Shown here one piece after another: positions 43,062 through 52,801 of a stretch of 64,000 bases of DNA. The DNA lies in assembly GCA_022510565.1 (NCBI GenBank), contig JAFLTE010000007.1, forward strand, positions 62,001-126,000. Direction: 5' to 3'. The stretch comes from Lachnospiraceae bacterium. Lineage in GTDB: Bacteria; Bacillota; Clostridia; Lachnospirales; Lachnospiraceae. The notes under the pieces were generated by a model. It saw only the letters and a program-made list of their open reading frames with translations, was not told where the DNA came from and did no database searches. Each line of letters starts with the position of its first letter. Positions within the stretch are counted from its first letter, which is position 1. Made by a program: the position numbers and the translations under genes.

Positions 43062-43075
43062 GGGAGGATGGCGAG

Positions 43076-44767
43076 GTGGTTTCAAATACAATTGATGCCG
43101 GCATGATGGCCAAATTTTTTCTTGCCGGAGCTAAAAATCTGGAAAATAATAAAGAATGGATTAATGAATTAAATGTGTTTCCGGTGCCGGACGGCGATAC
43201 CGGAACAAACATGACGTTGACGATTATGTCTGCGGCCAAGGAAGTAGCGGCTCTGAACGATATGGGTGACATTGATATGGAGTCCTTGTGCAAAGCGATT
43301 TCATCCGGCTCTCTGCGTGGCGCAAGAGGTAATTCCGGCGTTATTCTGTCACAGCTTTTCCGCGGTTTTACCAAGGTTGTCAAGGAATGTGATAATATTA
43401 CGATACCTGTGATTGCAACGGCTTTCGAAAAGGCAGTGGAGACTGCTTATAAAGCTGTTATGAAGCCTAAGGAAGGTACGATTTTGACTGTTGCCAAGGG
43501 TGCTGCTATCAAAGCACGTGAACTGGCAGATAGCGGCATGGAAGATATGGCAGAGTTTCTTAAACAAGTCATAGCCCGTGCAGAGGAAGTATTGGAGCAG
43601 ACGCCTGAGATGCTTCCCGTATTAAAGCAGGCAGGAGTAGTTGACTCTGGTGGTCAAGGACTTGTGCTTGTGCTTAAGGGCGCTTATGACGCGTTTATGG
43701 GCAAGGAGATAGACTTGTCTATAAGTGGTGCGGCAACAGTATCTTCCGGCGTTAAAGCAACCGGTATGAATGCAGATGCGCAGGCAAATGCAGATATTAA
43801 GTTTGGTTACTGCACCGAATTCATTATTATGTTGAATAAGGTGTTTAATATTAAAGCTGAGTTAGATTTTAAGGCTTATCTGGAATCCATTGGTGACTCT
43901 ATCGTGGTGGTAGCGGATGATGACGTGGTCAAGGTACACGTACATACCAATGATCCCGGTCTCGCCATCCAGAGAGCATTAAAATACGGGGCGCTCTCCA
44001 ATATGAAGATTGACAATATGCGCCTGGAGCATCAGGAGAAGCTTTTCAAAATGTCGCAGAAGGAAGCTTCCGTGCAAGAATCTGTGCCTGCAGAGGAGCA
44101 GCCGCGCAAAGATGTAGGCTTTATTGCCGTATCCGTCGGTGACGGTATCAATGAAATATTCCAGGGATTGGGTGTCGACTATATCATAGAAGGTGGTCAG
44201 ACCATGAATCCCAGTACGGAAGATATGTTGAATGCCATTGAGCAAGTGAACGCAGATGCCATCTTTATTCTGCCCAACAACAAAAATATCATTTTAGCGG
44301 CAAATCAAGCGCAATCACTCGTCAAGGATAAGAAGATTGTGGTTATCCCTACGAAGACGGTTCCGCAAGGCATCACAGCGGTCATAAATTATGTTCCGGA
44401 TATGACGGTAGATGAGAACGCAGAGACAATGACTGAGGAGATTAAGACAGTCTCCACCGGTCAGGTCACCTACGCAGTCAGAGATACCGTTATCGATGAC
44501 AAGGAAATCAAGCAGGGCGATTTTATGGGCCTGGGCGATTCCGGCATTCTTTCTGTGGGAACGGCAATATCTGATGTAGCAATGGCTATGATTGATGAGA
44601 TGATGTCTGACGAAGCAGAACTGATCAGTATTTATTACGGCAGTGAAATTACGGATGAAGATGCTGAAAATCTACGTTCTCAGGTAGAGGAAAAATATTC
44701 TTCCTGTGACATTGAACTTCAATACGGCGGTCAGCCAATCTATTATTATATCGTATCTGTTGAATGA
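43076..44767 (+). CDS. fakA: Fatty acid kinase catalytic subunit FakA-like (DAK2 domain)
   Basis: 563 residues from GTG 43076 (GGGAGGATG upstream). The DhaL/DAK2 domain at about 1-210 has ELNVFPVPDGDTGTNMTLT (metal-binding Asp residues), SLRGARGNSGVILSQLFRG and VDSGGQGLVLVL. Middle domain at about 240-320 (GYCTEFIIMLN, VHVHTNDPG) and the C-terminal DegV-like domain (FIAVSVGDGI, QTMNPSTEDML). It phosphorylates fatty acids held by FakB/DegV proteins; one DegV gene lies 2 kb downstream. Confidence 0.93.
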   Translation: MVSNTIDAGMMAKFFLAGAKNLENNKEWINELNVFPVPDGDTGTNMTLTIMSAAKEVAALNDMGDIDMESLCKAISSGSLRGARGNSGVILSQLFRGFTKVVKECDNITIPVIATAFEKAVETAYKAVMKPKEGTILTVAKGAAIKARELADSGMEDMAEFLKQVIARAEEVLEQTPEMLPVLKQAGVVDSGGQGLVLVLKGAYDAFMGKEIDLSISGAATVSSGVKATGMNADAQANADIKFGYCTEFIIMLNKVFNIKAELDFKAYLESIGDSIVVVADDDVVKVHVHTNDPGLAIQRALKYGALSNMKIDNMRLEHQEKLFKMSQKEASVQESVPAEEQPRKDVGFIAVSVGDGINEIFQGLGVDYIIEGGQTMNPSTEDMLNAIEQVNADAIFILPNNKNIILAANQAQSLVKDKKIVVIPTKTVPQGITAVINYVPDMTVDENAETMTEEIKTVSTGQVTYAVRDTVIDDKEIKQGDFMGLGDSGILSVGTAISDVAMAMIDEMMSDEAELISIYYGSEITDEDAENLRSQVEEKYSSCDIELQYGGQPIYYYIVSVE

Positions 44768-44778
44768 CGATGTATTAT

Positions 44779-44806
44779 CCCCGACATTCATTGTCGGGGA
44801 TTTTTT
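44779..44806 (+). terminator. Terminator of fakA
   Basis: CCCCGACA (44779-44786), short loop, TGTCGGGG (44792-44799), then ATTTTTTG. It is only about 12 bp before recG, so recG is probably read by partial read-through or its own weak promoter. Confidence 0.8.
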
Positions 44807-44818
44807 GAGGGGAAATTT

Positions 44819-46867
44819 ATGAAAATCACAGCGTTTAAAGGAATCGGAGAGAAGACCGCGGGATTATTTCATAAATTACATATCGATACGGCAGAGGAAT
44901 TGGTGCATTACTATCCGAGGGATTACGAATTTTTTCATGCGCCGACATCTCTTGCAGAGGCCGATGAAGATGAGATTGCGGCGGTTTCCGGGCGAATTCG
45001 CGGCAATATAGCAACCAGACATGTCAGAGGCTTAAGTATTACGACTTTTGATGTAGACTGTGTGGGCGGTGACGTGCTGCATATGACTTATTTTAATATG
45101 CCGTACCTGAAAAACAGCCTTAAGAAAGACGCACAGTATATTTTTCGCGGTCTATTGCAAAAGAAAGGCAGCCGCTATGTGATGGAGCAGGCCAAGATGT
45201 ATAAGCCTGAAGAATATGGGAAGATGATTGACTGTATGCTTCCGATTTATTCTACCACAAAGGGATTAAGTAACAACACGATCACCAAAGCGGTGAAACA
45301 AGCCATGGGGGTCGTGGATTTGTCACAAGACTATTTGCATGACGATATCCGTATCAGTGAAAATCTATATACGTACGAGGAGGCGATACACCAAATTCAT
45401 TTTCCCACAAACCGGGATGCGCTAATTAGAGCGAGAGCACGGCTTGTGTTTGATGAATTTCTGCTTTTTATCCTGATGGTGCGCAGAATGCGGGATGCCA
45501 ATAACCTGATACCCAATAAGTGTCCTATGATTGCGGTGGCAGAGAGCGAAAGGTTGATTGAAGCGCTTCCTTATGCACTGACTAACGCGCAGCATAAAGT
45601 CTGGAGAGAAATACAGGAGGATTTGTCCTCAGATCATACCATGAACCGACTTATTCAGGGTGATGTGGGTTCCGGCAAGACGATTCTCGCTTTTCTTGCA
45701 CTTCTTATGTGCGTTGCGAACGGCTATCAGGGTGCGATGATGGCGCCTACGGAAGTTTTGGCGGCGCAGCATTATGAAACATTAATACAGTTGAAAAAGC
45801 AGTATCGACTTCCGATTAATCCCGTACTGCTGACAGGCTCCACTACCGCCAAAGATAGAAAACTTATCTATGAACAGATTGCAAACGGTGAGGCGAATGT
45901 TATTCTCGGCACCCATGCGCTTATACAGGATAAAGTTGCGTATCATAATCTGGCGCTCGTAATCACCGACGAACAGCATCGTTTTGGGGTGCGACAACGG
46001 GAGAGCCTGGCCATGAAGGGGAACGACGTACATGTGCTTGTCATGAGTGCTACGCCGATTCCGAGGACGTTAGCGATTATTCTCTACGGAGATTTGCATA
46101 TATCCGTTCTGGACGAGGTTCCTGCAGAACGTCTGCCGATTAAAAATTGTGTAGTAAATACCTCTTATCGCGACACAGCTTATCGTTTTATTGAAAAAGA
46201 AGTGTCCGAAGGGCATCAGGCATATATTATCTGTCCCATGGTGGACGAAGGCGATGTGGAGGAGTTGGAAAACGTAATTTCCTACACGGCAAAATTAAAA
46301 GAGAACTTAAGTCCTTCCGTTCAGGTTGCTTCACTTCACGGCAGGATGAAAGCCGCGGAAAAGAATCGGATTATGGAGGCATTTGCCGCAAAGCAGATTG
46401 ATGTGCTCGTATCCACGACTGTGATTGAAGTGGGTATCAATGTGCCTAACGCCACAGTGATGATGGTGGAAAACTCAGAGCGCTTCGGTCTGGCACAGCT
46501 TCACCAGCTTAGAGGCCGCGTGGGCCGCGGGGATGCACAGTCCTACTGTATTTTTATGAGTGGAAACGCAAAACCCGAGACTATGGCAAGACTCAAGATT
46601 TTAAATGAGTCCAACGATGGTTTTTACATTGCTTCTCAGGATTTGAAGCTCCGCGGTCCGGGCGATTTGTTCGGCATCAGACAAAGCGGCGACCTTAAGT
46701 TTGTACTGGGAGATATTTTTCAGGATGCGGGCATCTTACAGCGGGCCGCAGAGTGGGCGGATAAAATCCTTACGCAGGATTCGGCGCTTGAGAGCATACA
46801 ATATACCTCCTTGCGCAAGAAACTCAATACGGTGTCCATAAATGAGGTTGACTTTAGAACTATCTAA
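44819..46867 (+). CDS. recG: ATP-dependent DNA helicase RecG
   Basis: 682 residues, normal length. N-terminal wedge (FKGIGEKTAGLFHKLHIDT, VHYYPRDYEF), Walker A QGDVGSGKTILA, Walker B variant ITDEQHRFGVRQR, SATPIPRTLA, motif V STTVIEVGINVPNAT and LHQLRGRVGRG, and C-terminal LRGPGDLFGIRQSG. Rescues stalled forks and processes recombination intermediates. Confidence 0.97.
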   Translation: MKITAFKGIGEKTAGLFHKLHIDTAEELVHYYPRDYEFFHAPTSLAEADEDEIAAVSGRIRGNIATRHVRGLSITTFDVDCVGGDVLHMTYFNMPYLKNSLKKDAQYIFRGLLQKKGSRYVMEQAKMYKPEEYGKMIDCMLPIYSTTKGLSNNTITKAVKQAMGVVDLSQDYLHDDIRISENLYTYEEAIHQIHFPTNRDALIRARARLVFDEFLLFILMVRRMRDANNLIPNKCPMIAVAESERLIEALPYALTNAQHKVWREIQEDLSSDHTMNRLIQGDVGSGKTILAFLALLMCVANGYQGAMMAPTEVLAAQHYETLIQLKKQYRLPINPVLLTGSTTAKDRKLIYEQIANGEANVILGTHALIQDKVAYHNLALVITDEQHRFGVRQRESLAMKGNDVHVLVMSATPIPRTLAIILYGDLHISVLDEVPAERLPIKNCVVNTSYRDTAYRFIEKEVSEGHQAYIICPMVDEGDVEELENVISYTAKLKENLSPSVQVASLHGRMKAAEKNRIMEAFAAKQIDVLVSTTVIEVGINVPNATVMMVENSERFGLAQLHQLRGRVGRGDAQSYCIFMSGNAKPETMARLKILNESNDGFYIASQDLKLRGPGDLFGIRQSGDLKFVLGDIFQDAGILQRAAEWADKILTQDSALESIQYTSLRKKLNTVSINEVDFRTI

Positions 46868-46925
46868 AAGTAATATTTAATTAGACTATTTTTACATTTT
46901 ATTAAGAGACGGAGAATTTCAAACT

Positions 46926-47789
46926 ATGACAAAGAAAATAGCAGTTGTCACAGACAGCAATAGCGGAATTACACAATCACAGGCAAAGGAAATGGGGCTC
47001 TATGTGCTGCCTATGCCTTTTATGATTAACAATGAACTTTTTTATGAGGATATTACACTGACTCAGCAAGAATTCTATGTTCGTCTGGCGGACGGGGCGG
47101 ATGTCATTACCAGCCAGCCCTCGCCGGATGCCGTATTAAAATTGTGGGACAGTCTTCTCAAGGACTATGACGAAATCGTTCATATTCCCATGTCCAGCGG
47201 CTTAAGTGGCTCCTGCCAAAGTGCTATGATGTTGGCAAATGATTATGACGGCAAGGTGCAGGTAGTCAATAACCAGCGCATATCCGTTACACAGAGACAG
47301 TCCGCACTGGATGCGCTTGTCCTTGTAGAACGCGGCATGGACGCGAAACAGATTAAGGATTTTCTTGAGGAGGACAAGTTTAATTCCAGTATTTATATTA
47401 TGCTGGATACACTTTATTACCTTAAAAAGGGCGGGCGCATTACACCCGCGGCAGCGGCACTCGGCACTATCTTAAAGTTAAAACCGGTATTGCAGATTCA
47501 GGGCGATAAACTGGATGCCTTTGCTAAGGCAAGGACAGCATCTCAAGGCAAATCAATTATGATTAACGCTATCCGGGCAGACATGGAGAAGCGATTCGGC
47601 GGTGCTGACAAGGATAATATTTGGTTGGAAATTGCCTACAGTTATGATTTGGAAGCGGCGACACAGCTTAAGTCGGAAGTTCAGGCACAGTTCCCCGGAT
47701 TTGATGTTCACATAGATCCTTTGTCCTTAAGCGTTGCCTGTCATATCGGGCCCGGTGCACTTGCTGTTGCATGCTGTAAGAAAATATAA
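46926..47789 (+). CDS. DegV family fatty-acid-binding protein (FakB-like)
   Basis: 287 residues. KIAVVTDSNSGITQSQAKEMGL, TSQPSPDAV, IPMSSGLSGSCQSA and YYLKKGGRITPAAAALGTILKLKPVLQI are the DegV signatures, with the lipid-head contacts S/T in TDSNSG and SSGLSGS. It likely binds a fatty acid and presents it to the FakA kinase encoded nearby. Confidence 0.92.
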   Translation: MTKKIAVVTDSNSGITQSQAKEMGLYVLPMPFMINNELFYEDITLTQQEFYVRLADGADVITSQPSPDAVLKLWDSLLKDYDEIVHIPMSSGLSGSCQSAMMLANDYDGKVQVVNNQRISVTQRQSALDALVLVERGMDAKQIKDFLEEDKFNSSIYIMLDTLYYLKKGGRITPAAAALGTILKLKPVLQIQGDKLDAFAKARTASQGKSIMINAIRADMEKRFGGADKDNIWLEIAYSYDLEAATQLKSEVQAQFPGFDVHIDPLSLSVACHIGPGALAVACCKKI

Positions 47790-47816
47790 TGGCTATAAAG
47801 ATTTGTAAATGATTTG

Positions 47817-47854
47817 GTTGCGCGGAATGTTCATATTGGATATTCCGTTGCAAC
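47817..47854 (+). terminator. Hairpin after the DegV gene
   Basis: GTTGC and GGAAT pair with ATTCC and GCAAC around a 13-nt loop; a T-rich tract follows. Probable terminator. Confidence 0.55.
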
Positions 47855-47900
47855 TTCATTTTCTTTTCCTGCCTGACATTGTTAAGGAAAGAGAGATGTT

Positions 47901-49325
47901 ATGACACAGTATACATCCACCAATGATGAAAGAGAATCGGCTTTACAAAGAGAATATATGCAAAAAGCTGCCGGCTATGTTTCTGATTTACGTGAAAACC
48001 TCGGACGCAGCCCCAGATGTTGCGTAGTTACGTTCGGCTGTCAAATGAATGCCAGAGATTCCGAGAAACTGCTTGGAATCCTGACACAGATTGGCTATGT
48101 GTCAACCGATAAGGAGGAGGAGGCCGATTTCGTAATCTATAATACATGTACGGTGCGTGATAACGCTAATCAGAGGGTCTATGGCAGGCTGGGATTTTTA
48201 AACAACTTAAAGAGCAAAAAACCTCATTTGAAAATAGCGCTCTGTGGCTGTATGATGCAGGAACAGAGCGTGATAGAGAAAATCAAAAAAAGCTATCGTT
48301 TTGTGGATTTGATTTTCGGTACACACAATATTTTTAAATTGGCACAGCTTCTGGTGACAATGTTCGAGAATCAGGAAATGATCATCGATATCTGGCAGGA
48401 GACAGACCAGATCGTTGAGGAACTTCCTGTCAGTCGAAAATACCCTTATAAATCGGGTGTTAACATTATGTTTGGCTGTAATAATTTCTGCAGTTACTGT
48501 ATTGTACCTTATGTGAGAGGACGTGAGCGCAGCAGAGATCCCAAGGAAATTATCAGAGAAATTGAGCGTCTTGTGGCGGACGGTGTGGTGGAAGTCATGC
48601 TGCTCGGACAGAATGTCAACTCTTACGGTATGAATTTGGATGTACCGATGTCGTTTGCACAGCTTTTACAGGAAGTGGAGCAGATCGATGGGTTAAAACG
48701 TATTCGTTTTATGACTTCTCACCCGAAAGACCTTTCCGATGAATTGATTGAGGTTATGAAGAAGTCCGATAAAATATGCCGTCATCTGCATTTACCTCTG
48801 CAGGCAGGCTCTGATCGCATCCTCAGTGCGATGAACAGACGTTATACGAAGGCACAGTATTTATCCCTGGTTGATAAGATTAAGTCAGCGATACCCGACA
48901 TCGCCATCACCACCGATATCATTGTCGGCTTCCCCGGCGAAACACTTCAGGATGTGGAAGAAACAATCGACGTTGTACGAAGAGTACAGTTCGACAATGC
49001 CTTTACCTTTATCTACTCCAAGCGAACGGGTACGCCTGCAGCAGCAATGGAAAACCAGGTTTCCGATGCAGTTGTGCGAGAGGGCTTTGATAAGCTGTTA
49101 AAAACAGTGCAGGACACGGCAAGAGAACGCGCGGCATTATTGCAGGGGCAGACCATGGAGGCCTTGGTGGAAGAGGTAAATGAGCAGGATAGTTCTCTGA
49201 TGACGGGACGCTTATCCAACAATATGCTCGTCCATTTTCCGGCTGATCAATCCATGATAGGACAGTTAGTCGATGTATCGCTGGATGTTTGTCACGGATT
49301 TTATTATACAGGACATATCGTTTGA
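47901..49325 (+). CDS. miaB: tRNA-2-methylthio-N6-dimethylallyladenosine synthase MiaB
   Basis: 474 residues, ATG after AAAGAGAG. N-terminal UPF0004 domain with TFGCQMNARDSE, YNTCTVRDNA and CGCMMQE. Radical SAM motif FGCNNFCSYCIVPYVRGRERSR. TRAM domain at about 415-474 (QTMEALVEEVN). Adds a methylthio group to i6A37 of tRNA. Its substrate is made by MiaA, encoded 7 kb downstream in the same gene neighbourhood. Confidence 0.97.
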   Translation: MTQYTSTNDERESALQREYMQKAAGYVSDLRENLGRSPRCCVVTFGCQMNARDSEKLLGILTQIGYVSTDKEEEADFVIYNTCTVRDNANQRVYGRLGFLNNLKSKKPHLKIALCGCMMQEQSVIEKIKKSYRFVDLIFGTHNIFKLAQLLVTMFENQEMIIDIWQETDQIVEELPVSRKYPYKSGVNIMFGCNNFCSYCIVPYVRGRERSRDPKEIIREIERLVADGVVEVMLLGQNVNSYGMNLDVPMSFAQLLQEVEQIDGLKRIRFMTSHPKDLSDELIEVMKKSDKICRHLHLPLQAGSDRILSAMNRRYTKAQYLSLVDKIKSAIPDIAITTDIIVGFPGETLQDVEETIDVVRRVQFDNAFTFIYSKRTGTPAAAMENQVSDAVVREGFDKLLKTVQDTARERAALLQGQTMEALVEEVNEQDSSLMTGRLSNNMLVHFPADQSMIGQLVDVSLDVCHGFYYTGHIV

Positions 49326-49331
49326 TTTATG

Positions 49332-49352
49332 CATTGACTATATAAGTCAATG
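49332..49352 (+). other. Short hairpin between miaB and mutS
   Basis: CATTGACT-ATATA-AGTCAATG, perfect 8-bp stem, no T-run. Possibly an RNA stability element or weak terminator. Confidence 0.4.
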
Positions 49353-49416
49353 TACTGTCTAAAATACATACATTTAAGAAAAGCAGGCAATCTCGCTTAG
49401 AAAGACGGTTTATGCA

Positions 49417-52065
49417 ATGGCTGAATTAACTCCAATGATGCAGCAATATCTTGAAACAAAAAAAGAATATCAGGACTGTATTCTTCTGTATCGTCTGGGC
49501 GATTTTTACGAAATGTTTTATGAAGATGCACTTTTAGCGTCCAAAGAGTTGGAAATCACCCTGACCGGTAAAAACTGCGGTCAGGAAGAGCGTGCACCGA
49601 TGTGTGGCGTTCCGCATCACGCGTTGGAAGGATATTTGAGTAAACTGGTATCCAACGGACATAAAGTTGCCATATGTGAGCAGATGGAGGATCCGAAGAT
49701 CACCAAAGGAATCGTAAAACGTGAAGTGGTGCGCATCGTGACTCCGGGCACAAACCTGAATCTTCAATCCTTGGAAGAGACCAGAAACAATTATTTGATG
49801 TGTATCGTTTATTTCCCGGGTAAGACCGGTATCTCCATATCGGATGTTACCACGGGTGATTACTATCTGACAGAGGTGGAAGACATCCGCAGACTGCAGG
49901 ATGAAATCAATAAATATGCGCCCTCTGAGATTATCTGCAATGAACAGTTTCTAGTCAGTGGATATGATATCGAAGATTTGAAGAACCGTTTAAATGTCAC
50001 GGTTTTTTCCCTTGCCTCACATTATTTTGATGAAGACGGCTGCCGCAAAGGACTTATGAAACATTTTCATGTCAATACACTCTCAGGACTTGGCATAGAA
50101 GATTTCCCCACAGGCATGATTGCTGCGGGCGCGCTTTTACAATATCTGTATGAGACACAGAAGACTTCTCTGGCGCATTTTACACATCTGTATCCTTATC
50201 TGACGAGTAAATATATGCTGCTTGACAGTTCTACCAGACGTAATCTGGAATTGACAGAGACACTTCGTGAGAAGAACAAGACAGGCTCGCTTCTCGGCAT
50301 ACTGGACCGGACTAAGACCGCTATGGGCGGTCGTCTGCTGCGCAAGTATATTGAGCAGCCGCTCATCGACAAGGAGAAGATGGAGAGACGACTGGATGCG
50401 GTGGAAATGTTATGCAAAAAGAGTGTGGACAGAGATGAACTGCGGGAATATCTGACTGCTATCTATGATTTAGAGAGACTTCTTGGTAAAGTCAGCTATA
50501 AAACCGCCAATCCGAGAGACTTAATTGCGCTTCGCAATTCTCTTGCCATGCTGCCGTCTATCAAGGTTGTGCTCAATGATTTAAATGCATCCCTTTTATC
50601 CGAGATTAATGAGCATATGGATGCACTTGAGGATATTCATCAATTGATAGGTGATTCCATCATAGAAGAACCACCCATATCCATCAGAGACGGCGGCATG
50701 ATCAGGGAGGGATTCAGCGAGACTATCGACTCCCTTCGCAGTGCCAAAACAGACGGTAAAAACTGGCTTGCTGCACTGGAGGAAGAAGACAGGGAGCGCA
50801 CCGGCATTAAAAATCTGCGCATAAAATACAACAAGGTATTCGGCTACTATTTCGAAGTGACTAATTCTTATCAGCATCTCGTACCCGAAGATTATATCCG
50901 CAAACAGACTCTTGCCAATGCGGAGCGGTATACCACACCTCGTCTGAAAGAACTGGAGGATGCTATTCTGAATGCGGAGGATAAATTATCTACATTGGAA
51001 TATGATTTATTCTGCGAGATTCGGGATAAAATCGCAGCACAGATGGAGCGTATACAGCGGACCGCAAGAGCAGTTGCAAGACTGGATGTGTTTACATCTT
51101 TATCTTACGTTGCGGAACGGAATCAATATGTGCGCCCGTCCCTAAACGAAAAAGGTGTTATTGACATTAAGGACGGAAGACATCCCGTAGTGGAGCGTAT
51201 GATAAACAATGATATGTTTATTGCCAACGATACCTATCTGGATAATCAGAAACGCTGTATAGCCGTGATTACCGGTCCTAATATGGCAGGAAAATCCACC
51301 TATATGCGTCAGACCGCTTTGATTGTTCTGATGGCGCAGATTGGTTCTTTTGTTCCGGCCAAATCTGCAAATATAGGCATTGTAGATCGCATTTTCACCC
51401 GTGTCGGAGCATCCGACGATCTGTCCAGCGGACAGTCTACCTTTATGGTGGAGATGAACGAGGTGGCAAATATTCTGCGCAATGCCACTGTCAACAGTCT
51501 GCTCATCTTGGATGAAATCGGCAGGGGAACGTCCACGTTTGACGGACTGAGCATCGCATGGGCGGTGATCGAGCATATCAGCAACCGCAAGATTCTGGGT
51601 GCGAAAACGCTTTTTGCCACCCATTATCACGAACTGACAGAGTTGGAAGACAAGATGGACAATGTGAATAATTACTGCATCGCCGTGAAGGAAAAGGGCG
51701 ACGATATTGTATTCTTACGCAAGATCGTAAAGGGCGGTGCAGACAAAAGTTACGGTATTCAGGTTGCGAAACTGGCAGGTGTTCCGGATATGGTTATCGA
51801 ACGCGCCAAGGAGATTGTAGAGCAATTAAGTGATAACGATATCATAGAGAAAGTACAGAATATCGAAGTCAACAACGTCAAGGGTGAGAGGCATAAGCCC
51901 GTCAAATATGATGAGGTTGACTTGGAACAGATGTCACTTTTTGATACGGTGAAAGATGAGGATATTATTCGGGAGCTGCAGGAAATCGATGTGGGGAATC
52001 TCACTCCCATTGATGCGTTGAATACGCTGTATAGGCTGCAGAATAAGTTGAAGAATCGGTGGTGA
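49417..52065 (+). CDS. mutS: DNA mismatch repair protein MutS
   Basis: 882 residues. Mismatch-binding domain start MQQYLETKKEYQDCILLYRLGDFYEMF (Phe-x-Glu near YEMFYED). Walker A GPNMAGKSTYMRQ, VGASDDLSSGQSTFMVEM, Walker B LLILDEIGRGTSTFDGLS, FATHYHELTELE. The C-terminal tail ends in the region where beta-clamp binding is expected (EQMSLFD). Recognises mismatches and recruits MutL, encoded 2.4 kb downstream. Confidence 0.97.
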   Translation: MAELTPMMQQYLETKKEYQDCILLYRLGDFYEMFYEDALLASKELEITLTGKNCGQEERAPMCGVPHHALEGYLSKLVSNGHKVAICEQMEDPKITKGIVKREVVRIVTPGTNLNLQSLEETRNNYLMCIVYFPGKTGISISDVTTGDYYLTEVEDIRRLQDEINKYAPSEIICNEQFLVSGYDIEDLKNRLNVTVFSLASHYFDEDGCRKGLMKHFHVNTLSGLGIEDFPTGMIAAGALLQYLYETQKTSLAHFTHLYPYLTSKYMLLDSSTRRNLELTETLREKNKTGSLLGILDRTKTAMGGRLLRKYIEQPLIDKEKMERRLDAVEMLCKKSVDRDELREYLTAIYDLERLLGKVSYKTANPRDLIALRNSLAMLPSIKVVLNDLNASLLSEINEHMDALEDIHQLIGDSIIEEPPISIRDGGMIREGFSETIDSLRSAKTDGKNWLAALEEEDRERTGIKNLRIKYNKVFGYYFEVTNSYQHLVPEDYIRKQTLANAERYTTPRLKELEDAILNAEDKLSTLEYDLFCEIRDKIAAQMERIQRTARAVARLDVFTSLSYVAERNQYVRPSLNEKGVIDIKDGRHPVVERMINNDMFIANDTYLDNQKRCIAVITGPNMAGKSTYMRQTALIVLMAQIGSFVPAKSANIGIVDRIFTRVGASDDLSSGQSTFMVEMNEVANILRNATVNSLLILDEIGRGTSTFDGLSIAWAVIEHISNRKILGAKTLFATHYHELTELEDKMDNVNNYCIAVKEKGDDIVFLRKIVKGGADKSYGIQVAKLAGVPDMVIERAKEIVEQLSDNDIIEKVQNIEVNNVKGERHKPVKYDEVDLEQMSLFDTVKDEDIIRELQEIDVGNLTPIDALNTLYRLQNKLKNRW

Positions 52066-52142
52066 TATTGGATACATATAAGGGTATATCGGGATATATC
52101 TATACACAGCCTTTGGGTTGAGTACGCTGGATAGAACCTCTT

Positions 52143-52439
52143 TTGCAGAATTCTTACGATTTTATTATTGCGACATATTCGTTACATCATCTGACCGATG
52201 ACAATAAGATTAGTCTGATTCAAGCCATGACGGATTTGTTAAACGAGGATGGTGTAATTCTTATTGGAGATGTGGCCTTTGCCAATAGGCAAGATTTAGA
52301 GGAGTGTCGTGAAAAAGTGGGTGCAGAATGGGATGATGAAGAAATCTACTTTGTGTACGACGAGTTGCAAAAAACATCCCCAACGTTGAAATTTGAACAA
52401 ATTTCCTATTGTGCTGGCGTGTTATCTTTATTACGATAA
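52143..52439 (+). pseudogene. Class I SAM-dependent methyltransferase, C-terminal fragment
   Basis: The frame begins in the middle of a methyltransferase fold: YDFIIATYSLHHLTDDNK is the motif IV region, LLNEDGVILIGDVAFAN follows, and it ends EQISYCAGVLSLLR. The SAM-binding N-terminal half with its GxGxG is absent; an in-frame stop lies at 52119 and the preceding 50 bp show no methyltransferase sequence. No ribosome site is seen. A gene remnant in the mutS-mutL gap. Confidence 0.7.
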
Positions 52440-52486
52440 ATTCAGATTTGCGTAACTGGATAAATTGAAATATGTGGAGGAAAACA

Positions 52487-52801
52487 ATGGAGAACGATTG
52501 TATTATACAAGAGTTAAAATCTTTAATGAATGATAATAAGCAGCTTGTGTCATTGCCGGCCAAATACAAAAAGAAGCTTATTGCATATTACTATTTGGCG
52601 ACGAAAATTGAAGCAGGACAACGATATACAGAATCAGACTTAAATGATGTTTTAAATCAGTGGGCGTTATTTCATGATCCTGCAACACTGAGGAGGGAAA
52701 TGTATAACAAACATCTTCTGAATAGAACTAACGATTGCAGATATTATTGGAAAGAGGATGAGCAACTTTCCTTGGAGGAATTCATTTCGAAATATGTTTA
52801 A
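52487..52801 (+). CDS. DUF2087 domain protein
   Basis: 104 residues from ATG 52487 (TGGAGGA upstream). YYYLATKIEAGQRYTESDLNDVLNQW and LFHDPATLRREMYNKHLLNRTNDCRYYW are the DUF2087 pattern, a winged-helix-like module often attached to ArsR regulators. Here it stands alone. It overlaps the kinase-like gene by 8 bases. Confidence 0.85.
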   Translation: MENDCIIQELKSLMNDNKQLVSLPAKYKKKLIAYYYLATKIEAGQRYTESDLNDVLNQWALFHDPATLRREMYNKHLLNRTNDCRYYWKEDEQLSLEEFISKYV